Shown piece after piece: positions 33,753-41,591 of a stretch of 64,000 nt of DNA; position 1 is the stretch's first letter; every line of letters begins with the position of its first letter. The stretch is from NCBI RefSeq assembly GCF_003480315.1, contig NZ_QUIV01000001.1, positions 1-64,000 of the forward strand, in the 5' to 3' direction. A program made the position numbers and the translations under genes. A model generated the notes under the pieces. It did not search any database, was not told the origin of the DNA, and saw only the letters and a list, made by a program, of their open reading frames with translations. This DNA comes from Clostridium sp. AM33-3. Its GTDB lineage: Bacteria > Bacillota > Clostridia > Lachnospirales > Lachnospiraceae.

Positions 33753-35171
33753 ATGGAAAAATATAATCAGCTGACTCCGGAAATTATTGCCCAGATTCAG
33801 GCAGTGTCAGATCACGTGCTCACAGGAGACGATATCAACGCAGACTTTGCAAGAGATGAGATGCCGATCTACGGCACCCATATGCCGGACCTGGTAGTTC
33901 AGCCAACCTCCACCGAGGAGGTTGCGGCAGTCATGAAGATCTGCTACGAAAATACCATCCCGGTGACTCCGAGAGGCGCCGGTACCGGCCTTGCAGGCGG
34001 TGCGGTTCCGCTTCTTGGCGGTGTGCTCATGGATACTTCCAAGATGAACCGGATCTTAAGCTACGACATGGAAAACTTTGTCGTAGAGATAGAGAGCGGC
34101 GTGCTCTTAAATGATCTGGCTAATGACTGTATAAGCAAAGGCATGATGTATCCGCCGGATCCGGGCGAAAAATTTGCCTGTGTAGGCGGAAACGTATCTA
34201 CGAACGCAGGCGGCATGAGAGCGGTCAAATATGGAGCAACCCGCGATTACGTGCGTGCCATGACCGTGGTCCTGCCGACCGGCGAGATCACCCATCTGGG
34301 CGCGACCGTATCCAAGACCTCTTCTGGCTACTCCCTGCTGAACTTGATGATCGGCTCCGAGGGAACACTGGGTATCATCACGGAGCTGACCTTAAAGATC
34401 ATTCCGGCACCAAAGGTAGTGGCATCCCTCATCATTCCGTTTGCGGATTTAAATACCGCGCTTTCCGCTGTTCCGAAGATCAAAATGTCCGGCTTAAATC
34501 CGCAGGCCATCGAGTTCATGGAGCGTGAGATCGTCTTAAGCTCCGAGCGCTACATTGGCCGCAGCGTATTTCCGCAGGAGCTGGAGGGACAGCAGATCGG
34601 TGCTTATCTTCTGGTGACCCTGGATGCAGGCAGCCAGGATGAGCTGGACAATATGCTGGAGCAGATGGCAGAGCTGGTACTGGATGCGGGTGCTATGGAT
34701 GTGCTGGTAGCGGATACCCCGGCCAAGATCAAGGATGCCTGGGCAGCACGCTCCTCATTCCTGGAAGCAATCATGCATGAGACAAAGCTGCTTGATGAGT
34801 GTGACGTTGTAGTTCCGGTCAATAAGATCGCAGATTATCTGGATTTTGTCAATAAGACCGGTGAGGATTGCGGACTGGTGATCAAGTCCTTCGGTCACGC
34901 AGGTGACGGAAACCTTCACATTTACCAGTGCTCCAACGACCTGGAGGAGGAAGAGTTTAAGTCTCGTGTCGACAAATTCTTTGAGATTATTTATAGGGAA
35001 GCTACCAATTGCGGAGGTCTGGTATCCGGCGAGCACGGAATCGGCTCCGGCAAGATTAAATACCTGGTAGATTCCGTCGGAGAGACCAACATGGCTCTCA
35101 TGGAAGGCATCAAGCGCGTCTTCGATCCGAAGATGATCCTGAATCCCGGAAAGGTCTGCTATCGTCTGTAG
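33753..35171 (+). CDS. FAD-binding lactate dehydrogenase (GlcD/LctD family)
   Basis: 472 residues. An FAD_binding_4 domain (about 40-180) has PRGAGTGLAGGAVPL and VGGNVSTNAGG. The FAD-oxidase C-terminal domain (about 215-470) carries SFGHAGDGNLHIY, SGEHGIGSGK with metal-binding His, and FDPKMILNPGKV. It oxidises 2-hydroxyacids, here lactate by context, to pyruvate and feeds the adjacent Etf. Stereospecificity (D or L) cannot be read from sequence; no lactate racemase is in the cluster. GGAGGAAT precedes the ATG. Confidence 0.9.
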   Translation: MEKYNQLTPEIIAQIQAVSDHVLTGDDINADFARDEMPIYGTHMPDLVVQPTSTEEVAAVMKICYENTIPVTPRGAGTGLAGGAVPLLGGVLMDTSKMNRILSYDMENFVVEIESGVLLNDLANDCISKGMMYPPDPGEKFACVGGNVSTNAGGMRAVKYGATRDYVRAMTVVLPTGEITHLGATVSKTSSGYSLLNLMIGSEGTLGIITELTLKIIPAPKVVASLIIPFADLNTALSAVPKIKMSGLNPQAIEFMEREIVLSSERYIGRSVFPQELEGQQIGAYLLVTLDAGSQDELDNMLEQMAELVLDAGAMDVLVADTPAKIKDAWAARSSFLEAIMHETKLLDECDVVVPVNKIADYLDFVNKTGEDCGLVIKSFGHAGDGNLHIYQCSNDLEEEEFKSRVDKFFEIIYREATNCGGLVSGEHGIGSGKIKYLVDSVGETNMALMEGIKRVFDPKMILNPGKVCYRL

Positions 35172-35183
35172 GAGGAATTTTAC

Positions 35184-35885
35184 TTGGAAGAGAAAAGCAG
35201 CCAGAAAGCATACGAACGTGTATTTGATTATTTTACGGCGGAGATTACCTCAGGTAGTCTCCGCCTGAATGATAAGATCCCGACGGAGCGTGCTCTGTCG
35301 GAAAACTTAAAGGTCAGCCGCAATTCCGCAAGAGAAGCACTTCATGTTCTTGAGATGATGGGGCTGATCGAGTGCATTCAGGGAAGCGGAAACTATATCC
35401 GCTGCAATACCAGAGAGTATATGACAAAGCTCATGTCCCTGACCATGGTGCTGCAGCATATCAATCATACAGAAGTCTTTGAGATGCGCTGCGGATTCGA
35501 GCAGACGGCCCTGGCGGCAGCAATGGAAGGCGCTCAGCCGGAAGAGCTTGCCCGGATGAAGGAAGTACTGGAAAAGATGGATCAGCCCATGAGTGCACAG
35601 GACAGCGCAGCCATGGATGTGAAGTTCCATAAGATTTTAATGGAGATGTCCCACAACCAGCTGATGATCTTCTACGTAGACCAGATGGAGGATCTGCTGA
35701 GGCTGTTTGTAAAGGATCTGAGATCGTCGATCCTTTCGGACCGCCGCCGTTCCGCCGTGCTACGCAAGGCGCACTGGGACATTTACGAAGCGCTTGTGGC
35801 TCACGATGAGGCAGCAGGCGCAAAAGCCCTGAAAAAGCATTTTAACGTGGTGCGCAAGCATCTGCACAAACTGGTCGAAATCTGA
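35184..35885 (+). CDS. GntR-family (FadR/FCD) transcriptional regulator
   Basis: 233 residues from a TTG with AGGAGG. An N-terminal winged helix (IPTERALSENLKVSRNSAREALHVLEMMGLI) is followed by an all-helical FCD ligand domain in which Asp and His residues typically bind a metal and a small carboxylate. It is 12 bases after the lactate dehydrogenase gene and last in the operon, so it most likely responds to lactate and controls this operon, as LldR-type regulators do. Confidence 0.9.
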   Translation: MEEKSSQKAYERVFDYFTAEITSGSLRLNDKIPTERALSENLKVSRNSAREALHVLEMMGLIECIQGSGNYIRCNTREYMTKLMSLTMVLQHINHTEVFEMRCGFEQTALAAAMEGAQPEELARMKEVLEKMDQPMSAQDSAAMDVKFHKILMEMSHNQLMIFYVDQMEDLLRLFVKDLRSSILSDRRRSAVLRKAHWDIYEALVAHDEAAGAKALKKHFNVVRKHLHKLVEI

Positions 35886-35890
35886 CATGG

Positions 35891-35936
35891 AAAAACGGAG
35901 GAAAACTGTCTGCCCGGCAGTTTTCCTCCGTTTTTA
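35891..35936 (+). terminator. Strong terminator of the lactate operon
   Basis: A perfect 17-base stem (AAAACGGAGGAAAACTG and its complement) with a 9-base loop and a T run. Confidence 0.92.
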
Positions 35937-36004
35937 TTGTGTCACAGTAAAAATAAACCCCCTGATATGCAGGGGGAGGGCAGATCTTTAGATATAAGTA
36001 AACT

Positions 36005-36054
36005 CCTGTGCTAGAATAAACGTGGGTCTGTAAAACCACAAATAAAAGCACAGG
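36005..36054 (+). promoter_or_regulatory. IS200 leader hairpin sequestering the tnpA ribosome binding site
   Basis: CCTGTGCT pairs with AGCACAGG, whose end overlaps the AGGAGG of tnpA; an inner GTGG/CCAC stem lies between. IS200 tnpA translation is known to be held low by such leader structures. Confidence 0.6.
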
Positions 36055-36063
36055 AGGTCCAAA

Positions 36064-36093
36064 ATGAACAATAATGGTTTAGCCCATACAAAA
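36064..36093 (+). pseudogene. tnpA: IS200 transposase tnpA, first ten codons
   Basis: Reads MNNNGLAHTK, the usual N-terminus of IS200 TnpA. The next residues of the family (a Trp, then Asn/Glu-Cys-Lys-Tyr-His) are found 5.5 kb away on the other side of the inserted element. Confidence 0.85.
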
Positions 36094-36096
36094 GTA

Positions 36097-36116
36097 CAGT
36101 TTACAAGGGACTACAC
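36097..36116 (+). repeat. Left terminal inverted repeat of the inserted element
   Basis: CAGTTTACAAGGGACTACAC. Its reverse complement recurs at the right end with one mismatch (GGG against GGA). It is just outside the recombinase stop. Confidence 0.8.
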
Positions 36117-36146
36117 AGGGTAGGTATCTGACGGGGGTTCCGCCCG

Positions 36147-37424
36147 TCAGATTTTCCATGTGATGTTCAAGCTGTCGCTTGTAGCGGCTGTGGTGGTAAT
36201 CATCAAGTCCACCACCCGCCGCTTGTCGTCAAAGGATACATTCTCCCAAGTGTCGAGGTAGCCGGAAATTTGGCTGACCTGTTCCGGGCTGATGGCTTCC
36301 ACCGTCAGCTCCGCTATCCTCGCCAGAAGTTCCTGCTTGCGCCCGTCCAGTTCCGCTATCTTCACATTCACATAGGAGAGCAGGACATTGTTTGCACCCG
36401 TCAGACTGTCCACCAGCTTTTCAATCTCGCTGTCCACATGGGCAAGCTCCACTTGCAGTGCTGCAATTTTCGGGTTTGCCTTTGCCGCTTTCTTTCTGCC
36501 TGTCAGAGTCTTGTAGCTTGCCAGTTTCTTTACCATCTGCTGATAAACAACCGCTTCCAGCTCCGAAGTGATGATTTTCCCGCACCCGGCACAGCTTTTA
36601 TTGTCCAGCCGTTTCGTACAGCGAAGGTATTGCTTGCCGGAGGAATTGAAGATACTCATAAGGGCATACCCGCAGTTCCCGCACTTGATTTTTCCCGCCA
36701 GCCATGTATGGGTGGCTTTCCGGGCAGACTGGATTTTCATGTTGTTCATCAGCTTCTTGCGGCAGGTCAGCCAGATGTCAGAGGGGACAATGCCCTCATG
36801 GGGAGCCAGTACCAGCATTTGGTCTTTCAAGTCGTTCTTTTTGCTGGGCTTCACATCCCGCCCTTGATACAGATAGCAGCCGTTCATGCCAGTAAAATCG
36901 GCAGCGTCATTGACAATGACCGTCCCTTGACTTTTGAAAAACTCATACACATCAAGGTCTGCCTGCACATAGACAGGATTGCGTAACATCTGCGCCAGCG
37001 TGGGGCGTATCAGCTCTTTGCCATGGAACAAAATCCCCTGTTCGGCAAAGTACCGGGTAATGTCCCCGTAGGAGGTTGTGGGCTGAGCATACATCTCAAA
37101 CATCAGCCGGATATTTGCCGCTTCGTCTGGATTTACCACCAGCTTTTTTGTATTGATACCGTCCATCTTAATCGGCTCTGTATGGAAGCCGTAAGGGGCT
37201 TTCCCACCCATCTTGAAACCTCGCTGGCTGTGGGAATAGTAAGCGTCCGTTACTCGCTTCTGTATGGTTTCCCTCTCAAGCTGGGCGAACACGATACAGA
37301 TATTTAACATCGCCCGCCCCATCGGGGTGGCGTACTGTTCCTTTTGCCGTTCGTGATGGGCTTCCAGCGGTCTTGCCGGATTGCCTTTGTGTTTTTCAAA
37401 TCGCAAGATTGCGTGTTGTGCCAT
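36147..37424 (-). CDS. Chimera: MobV/Pre relaxase N-terminus fused to a large serine recombinase C-terminal region
   Basis: 425 residues. Residues 1-32 (MAQHAILRFEKHKGNPARPLE and on to EQYA) are the N-terminus of a MobV/Pre plasmid-mobilisation relaxase. From ATPMGRAMLNICIVFAQLERE the protein is a large serine recombinase: end of the catalytic-domain helix, the recombinase domain (GGKAPYGFHTEP), a zinc ribbon (CGNCGYALM..CAGC) and a coiled coil (about 320-395). The first about 100 residues of the resolvase domain, with the catalytic Ser, are absent. The join is in frame and has an AAAGGAG site, so a protein could be made, but it should not catalyse recombination or nicking. A deletion between mobV and the recombinase gene is the likely origin. 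Confidence 0.85.
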   Translation of the reverse strand: MAQHAILRFEKHKGNPARPLEAHHERQKEQYATPMGRAMLNICIVFAQLERETIQKRVTDAYYSHSQRGFKMGGKAPYGFHTEPIKMDGINTKKLVVNPDEAANIRLMFEMYAQPTTSYGDITRYFAEQGILFHGKELIRPTLAQMLRNPVYVQADLDVYEFFKSQGTVIVNDAADFTGMNGCYLYQGRDVKPSKKNDLKDQMLVLAPHEGIVPSDIWLTCRKKLMNNMKIQSARKATHTWLAGKIKCGNCGYALMSIFNSSGKQYLRCTKRLDNKSCAGCGKIITSELEAVVYQQMVKKLASYKTLTGRKKAAKANPKIAALQVELAHVDSEIEKLVDSLTGANNVLLSYVNVKIAELDGRKQELLARIAELTVEAISPEQVSQISGYLDTWENVSFDDKRRVVDLMITTTAATSDSLNITWKI

Positions 37425-37609
37425 GAAACTCCTTTCCCCATTCCGTTCTTTTCCGGGACTTTTCCACAGGAAAATCCCGCAGAAAATATCTCAGATAGGA
37501 TAGGAATGGATAAGATATAAATAAAATCGTTTTAATCTCTGTATTTCTATATACCGTCCGGTTTTCGTACTTCAAGAGGATTGATTATCGTACTTGTGGA
37601 GTGCGGTTT

Positions 37610-38005
37610 TCAGTCCTCCGGCGTACCATAACCGGATTTCTTGAAGTCGGTGTTTGGAACCGCTTCATAGGATTTGGGGTAAATGCGGTTGGGTTTTCCA
37701 CAGCCCTGCTTCTGGATCTCCACCAGTCCGACATATTGCAGCTCCCGCAGGGTGTTGACCGCCTTCTGCCGCCCGCAGTGGAGCAGTTCCACTACCTCAT
37801 TGATGGGATAGTAGAGGTAAATGCGCCAATATTCGTCCGCCCAGCCGTTTTTCCGGGACAGGTCTGTCCGGCGCAGGATAAAGGCGTACAGTACCTTTGC
37901 TTCGTTGGACAGGGGTGTGAATGTGGGGGCTTCAAAGAGAAAATTGGGAAGCCGGATAAAGCTGACCACCTTTTCCGGCTGATGGATATAAATGGTGTTT
38001 GTCAT
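37610..38005 (-). CDS. Replication initiator protein A, N-terminal-domain type, probably shortened
   Basis: 131 residues like the RepA_N initiator domain carried by Firmicute plasmids and integrative elements: an N-terminal strand, FLFEAPTFTPLSNEAKVLYAFIL, then a winged-helix with RQKAVNTLRELQYVGLVEI. In fuller relatives the ORF continues with a repetitive tail containing ENRT-type motifs. Here related residues (TENRTPQVR, KYENRTVY) are readable beyond the stop in another frame, suggesting truncation by frameshift. Its role would be replication of an excised circle. Confidence 0.7.
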   Translation of the reverse strand: MTNTIYIHQPEKVVSFIRLPNFLFEAPTFTPLSNEAKVLYAFILRRTDLSRKNGWADEYWRIYLYYPINEVVELLHCGRQKAVNTLRELQYVGLVEIQKQGCGKPNRIYPKSYEAVPNTDFKKSGYGTPED

Positions 38006-38116
38006 ATCGTGTTTTGTGGACGGTTAGAAGCCTGTTTCCGGGGGCAGACGGTAGTTTCTATTGCCTACCCCTGTTCTGTGCTTGTAAAGCCTTGTAAATC
38101 AAGGACTTTTCAGCCC

Positions 38117-38533
38117 CTAACTGTCCACACAAGACCTCCTTTTCCGTTCACTTTCTGTTTTCTGCCGCCTGTGAACTCTGGTGGCGCAGTCGGGACAGTA
38201 TTTCGCCCGGTTGGACTTTGGGACGAACACTCTGCCGCAGACCGCACAGCGTTTTAGATCCTTATCCCGGAAAACCTCCGCTTCCAGCGTTCCGATTTGC
38301 GGCAAGACCGACCAGCGGAACCACTTGCAGCAGACCGAGAAAGAAATGGTCTGGGGGCAGGCGTGGATGTCTCCATCGTCAAGGAACATACAGTTCCCGT
38401 CCTCATAACAGCAGCACTCCCGGCGGATCAGGGCGTTTGCCTGTTTCCTCTGTGTCGGTGTCATGCGGTAAAGGGAGCCGTCCGGCTTGCGCTCTATGGG
38501 CGGCAGTTGTTTATATGGGTTCTCTCTCATGTG
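38117..38533 (-). CDS. Cysteine-rich (VLP-type) element-encoded protein
   Basis: 138 residues from the ATG of MRENPYKQ, which has a good GGAGGG site; an upstream in-frame start at 38695 would add 54 residues of unlikely sequence. There are two Cys clusters: RRECCCYEDGNCMFLDDGDIHACPQ and a C-terminal zinc ribbon RCAVCGRVF..AKYCPDCATRVHRRQKTES. Proteins of this type are regular cargo of Firmicute conjugative and mobilisable elements; the zinc ribbon suggests nucleic-acid binding, but function is not established. Confidence 0.75.
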   Translation of the reverse strand, partial: HMRENPYKQLPPIERKPDGSLYRMTPTQRKQANALIRRECCCYEDGNCMFLDDGDIHACPQTISFSVCCKWFRWSVLPQIGTLEAEVFRDKDLKRCAVCGRVFVPKSNRAKYCPDCATRVHRRQKTESERKRRSCVDS

Positions 38534-38746
38534 TTCCCTCCATTTTTCCTTTGCCGTTTTCCCCGAAAAGGCTTCCTGCCCCATTCCTGCGGCGTGTTCC
38601 AGCGTTGGCACGCTCCCCGGACTTCGGGACATTTTGTCCCGAAGTGGCTCGTTGCGGTGCTTCCCCTGCCGGGGTATTCCTTTTCGGATGGTCATTCATT
38701 TTTCAAGGTGCAGTTCATCGATGAACTACCCTAAGTCTACACGAAA

Positions 38747-38834
38747 AAAATGCAATTCCCGGAATCTTGCGAGAATTGCATTTTAGGGCAATATTCAATT
38801 TCAAAATTGCAGTTCTGCAATTTTCTTGTATAAT
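38747..38834 (+). promoter_or_regulatory. Promoter and two palindromic operators before the XRE gene
   Basis: Operator 1 is an inverted repeat AAAATGCAATTC..GAATTGCATTTT (38747-38784). Operator 2, AAAATTGCAG-TT-CTGCAATTTT (38803-38824), overlaps the -35 box TTGCAG; a 16-base spacer and TATAAT (38829) follow. The shared half-site TGCAAT/ATTGCA suggests one protein, probably the XRE regulator, controlling itself and possibly the divergent minus-strand genes. A 16-base palindrome AGTTCATCGATGAACT lies at 38712-38727. Confidence 0.65.
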
Positions 38835-38861
38835 GGGAAATAGGAAAAGGAGGTGCTGTGT

Positions 38862-39662
38862 ATGGCTTTACACGGAACACCCGGACAAAGGATTTCTGAT
38901 TTGTGCAACGGCAATCATATTTCTCAAAAGCAACTTGCGGAGAAGATAGGCGTATCTGCTTCCCAGTTGAGCCGCATTGTCAGTGGGGAAACAAAGACGG
39001 TCAGCAGCGATATTCTCATAGGCGTGGCAAAGGAATTTAAGGTATCAACGGACTACATATTAGGCTTGTCCACCTTGAGTGTCCGTAAAAGTTATGATAT
39101 TTCTGAATTAGGATTGTCCGAGGGAGCTGTGAGAGGGCTTGTGGCAGGTACAGTCGATGTGCAAATCCTTAACCGTCTGTTGGAACACAGGAACTTCCCG
39201 AAACTGATGGATTTGATACGGATTTATTTTCAAGACACAGCGGCAAAGGGTATCATGGCACGAAATCAGCTGATTGAACTGGCAACGGCTTCCTTGTCCG
39301 ATCTGATGAAAGAACACCCGGAACATCGGGCAGAAGCAAAACAGGATTTGCAACTTCTGAACGCACAGAAGATGGGAGAACATGAAGCGGAAATTGAAAA
39401 AATCAAGAATGTATTTCTTGCTATCCTGCGAGATATTAAGAAAGATATGGACAACAGAGAACAGCTAGGAGAAGCTGTGACCGCCGCTATGTTCCAAACC
39501 ATGCAGGAAACCATGAAAGACCACCAGCAGGAGCTGCTTTCTATGGACGATGTAACTGCTATGATTGCCGGACAGATTGGGAAGTTTCTTCCGATGGACG
39601 AGGAAACGGCGGAACAGTTCCGGCAGTTGGCAAAGAGGATGATGGAGCAGGTAGGAAAATAA
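38862..39662 (+). CDS. XRE-family transcriptional regulator
   Basis: 266 residues. An N-terminal Cro/CI helix-turn-helix (about 8-65: ISQKQLAEKIGVSASQLSRIVSGET) precedes a long, mostly helical C-terminal domain rich in Glu, Lys and Met. AAGGAGG precedes ATG 38862. The paired palindromes at its promoter suggest autoregulation. It is a common accessory regulator in this class of element; its signal is unknown. Confidence 0.85.
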   Translation: MALHGTPGQRISDLCNGNHISQKQLAEKIGVSASQLSRIVSGETKTVSSDILIGVAKEFKVSTDYILGLSTLSVRKSYDISELGLSEGAVRGLVAGTVDVQILNRLLEHRNFPKLMDLIRIYFQDTAAKGIMARNQLIELATASLSDLMKEHPEHRAEAKQDLQLLNAQKMGEHEAEIEKIKNVFLAILRDIKKDMDNREQLGEAVTAAMFQTMQETMKDHQQELLSMDDVTAMIAGQIGKFLPMDEETAEQFRQLAKRMMEQVGK

Positions 39663-39708
39663 TTGCAGAAAAATATATATAGTTTTATAAAACAATCAGG
39701 AGGATTAC

Positions 39709-41181
39709 ATGAGACGGGTAAAAAAAGAAAAAAGGAATAAAGTGCTTATTTTTAGTGTGATTATCTTGCTTCTTGTATGTGCAGGCATTGCGATAGCCAG
39801 TTTGCATAAAGTAAATAATATTTTGTTGGAAAACTCGTCTGAGGCAACAATAGAAATTATTGGAAATTCAAGTACAACTGAACCTGCACAAGAGCTTCGA
39901 GGAACTGTAAAAGATGCAACAATGAATACTCTAACTGTTCAAGGTGAGGATAATCGTGAATATTATTTTGAAACAGAAGGTGTAAATATTTCAACTGGTG
40001 AGACAGGAATAGTGATTGGGAATCCAGTGACAGTTTCATATCATGGCAAATTGGATTTGAATGCATCTGTACAAGAGGTTGAATTACTTTCCATTACGGT
40101 TACGGATTCCAGTTTGAATACCGAAAATCCTGAACCAACAACTGGTGAAACAGAGCCAAGTCCCCCTTCTGCTTCCGTGACACAGAAAGCACAAGAAATT
40201 CTAAATGCAATGACGCTGGAAGAAAAAGTTGGACAGATGTTTATTGCACGCTGTCTCGAAATAAATAGCGTACAGAAGGTAAAGGAGTATAATCTTGGAG
40301 GTTATATTCTTTTTAGCCGAGACTTTTCTGGAAAAACAAGAGATGAAATTATCCAGAATATTCAAAGTTACCAAAGTGCAGCAAAAATCCCCATGTTTAT
40401 CGGAGTAGATGAAGAAGGAGGCACTGTCAACCGTGTTAGCACAAACCCTAATTTGCGAGCTGTGCCTTTCTGGTCCCCTCAAGAACTCTATGCTGAAGGT
40501 GGCTTTGATTTGATTCAAAGTGACACACAAGAAAAATGTGAATTATTAAATAGTTTGGGGATTAATTTGAACTTTGCCCCAATCTGCGATGTTTCGCAAA
40601 ATCCAGAGGATTTTATTTATGACCGGAGTTTTGGACAGAACGCAGAGCAAACTGCCGCTTATGTCCACTTAGTTGTGCAAACCATGTTTCAAGAAGGTAT
40701 GGGGAGCGTCCTAAAGCATTTCCCCGGGTACGGAAATAATGTGGATACACATACAGGTATTGCTTATGATAATCGCACCTATGAAACATTTTTGAACTCA
40801 GATTTCTTGCCGTTTCAAGCAGGAATTGATTCTGGAGCCAATATGGTATTAGTTTCTCATAATGTGGTATCCTGCATGGATAGTCAAACCCCTGCTTCGC
40901 TGTCTTCACAGGTACACAAAATCCTGCGGGAAGAATTAAAATTTACTGGAGTTATTATTACAGATGACTTAGCTATGGATGGTGTGCGCAATTTTGCAGA
41001 AGACACAAAAATTGCAGTTCAAGCTGTGAAGGCAGGAAATGATATGTTATGCTGCACAGATTTTGAGGTGCAAATTCCAGCCATACTTGAAGCAGTCAAA
41101 CAGGGAGAAATTAGAGAGGAACGAATCGATGAATCTGTTTTACGCATATTAGAATTAAAAATTTCACTTGGGATAATATAA
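39709..41181 (+). CDS. Membrane-anchored GH3 beta-N-acetylhexosaminidase (NagZ-like)
   Basis: 490 residues. A basic leader and transmembrane helix (about 13-32) anchor it outside the cell. Residues 60-135 look like a small beta domain, then a Thr/Pro/Ser linker (about 140-160), then a GH3 domain starting AQEILNAMTLEEKVGQMF. Catalytic signatures: the NagZ-type KHFPGYGNNVDTHTG (Lys336; the His is the usual acid/base) and the nucleophile Asp in VIITDDLAMDG (Asp419 or 420). It should cleave N-acetylglucosaminyl linkages of peptidoglycan fragments or host glycans. Its AT-rich codon use differs from the minus-strand genes of the same element, suggesting separate acquisition. Confidence 0.85.
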   Translation: MRRVKKEKRNKVLIFSVIILLLVCAGIAIASLHKVNNILLENSSEATIEIIGNSSTTEPAQELRGTVKDATMNTLTVQGEDNREYYFETEGVNISTGETGIVIGNPVTVSYHGKLDLNASVQEVELLSITVTDSSLNTENPEPTTGETEPSPPSASVTQKAQEILNAMTLEEKVGQMFIARCLEINSVQKVKEYNLGGYILFSRDFSGKTRDEIIQNIQSYQSAAKIPMFIGVDEEGGTVNRVSTNPNLRAVPFWSPQELYAEGGFDLIQSDTQEKCELLNSLGINLNFAPICDVSQNPEDFIYDRSFGQNAEQTAAYVHLVVQTMFQEGMGSVLKHFPGYGNNVDTHTGIAYDNRTYETFLNSDFLPFQAGIDSGANMVLVSHNVVSCMDSQTPASLSSQVHKILREELKFTGVIITDDLAMDGVRNFAEDTKIAVQAVKAGNDMLCCTDFEVQIPAILEAVKQGEIREERIDESVLRILELKISLGII

Positions 41182-41561
41182 AGGTTTATTTACAAATAGT
41201 CTAAAATTTCAGTTTTTACGGGAGTGTGTCCACAAGTTCGGTGTAGAACGAGGAACGGGGACTTTCATATACGCCCCGTCTGCTGATGAAACCAGTCCTG
41301 CGCTTGCGGCTCCACGTCACGCAATCACAACCCTGTTTTCCTGCTGCTTCAAACGCCTTTGCCCTCCCCGGCGGCAACCTTATTTTCGCAGCAACGCCGA
41401 CAGAGCGTATAACACACTACACTTTGCAAGCAAAGTCGTGTGCCAAGGGGCAAGCCCCTTTGGAAACCTCGGACAACAAAACAGGCTGAATATCTCGCAC
41501 TTTCCCGGTGCTTGATACTCAGCCTTTATTTGTTGTCAGCAGCCCCCGTTTCGTGGTCTGC
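41182..41561. other. Non-coding right part of the inserted element, with hairpins
   Basis: No credible ORF. It contains several inverted repeats, the largest at 41473-41536 (ACAACAAA..AGGCTGA pairing with TCAGCCT..TTTGTTGT), which could be a terminator for the GH3 gene. A smaller one, AAAGGGGC-type, is nearby. The high-GC part (41280-41470) resembles non-coding or antisense sequence common in such elements. Confidence 0.5.
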
Positions 41562-41581
41562 GTGTAGTTCCTTGTAAACTG
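41562..41581 (-). repeat. Right terminal inverted repeat of the inserted element
   Basis: GTGTAGTTCCTTGTAAACTG, the reverse complement of the left repeat at 19 of 20 bases, ten bases from the point where tnpA resumes. Confidence 0.8.
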
Positions 41582-41591
41582 ACCTAAATAG

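Larger units (their letters stand above)
36094..41591. mobile_element. 5.5-kb element inserted in IS200 tnpA (decayed mobilisable element)
   Basis: Bounded by 20-bp inverted repeats with one mismatch. It carries, from the left, a MobV/serine-recombinase chimera, a RepA-type initiator and a Cys-rich protein (all minus strand), then an XRE regulator and a GH3 hydrolase (plus strand). Relaxase and recombinase catalytic parts are missing, so it should be immobile without help. Ends are placed where tnpA similarity stops and resumes; exact crossover bases are uncertain because the tnpA Trp codon is not recovered at either junction. Confidence 0.75.

Noticed and set aside
4176..35951. Shared 14-base string TTGTGTCACAGTAA at 4176-4189 and 35938-35951
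   Set aside because: Several chance 14-base matches are expected in 64 kb and the flanks differ, so it is not taken as a repeat or a second IS end.
38511..38699. 62-residue minus-strand ORF overlapping the Cys-rich gene start
   Set aside because: No ribosome binding site; it overlaps the better-supported start at 38533 and shows only Gly/Arg/Ala low complexity. It could be a small element gene but I cannot support it.
41286..41489. 67-residue plus-strand ORF in the right part of the inserted element
   Set aside because: No ribosome binding site, overlaps strong hairpins, and composition is like non-coding element sequence.
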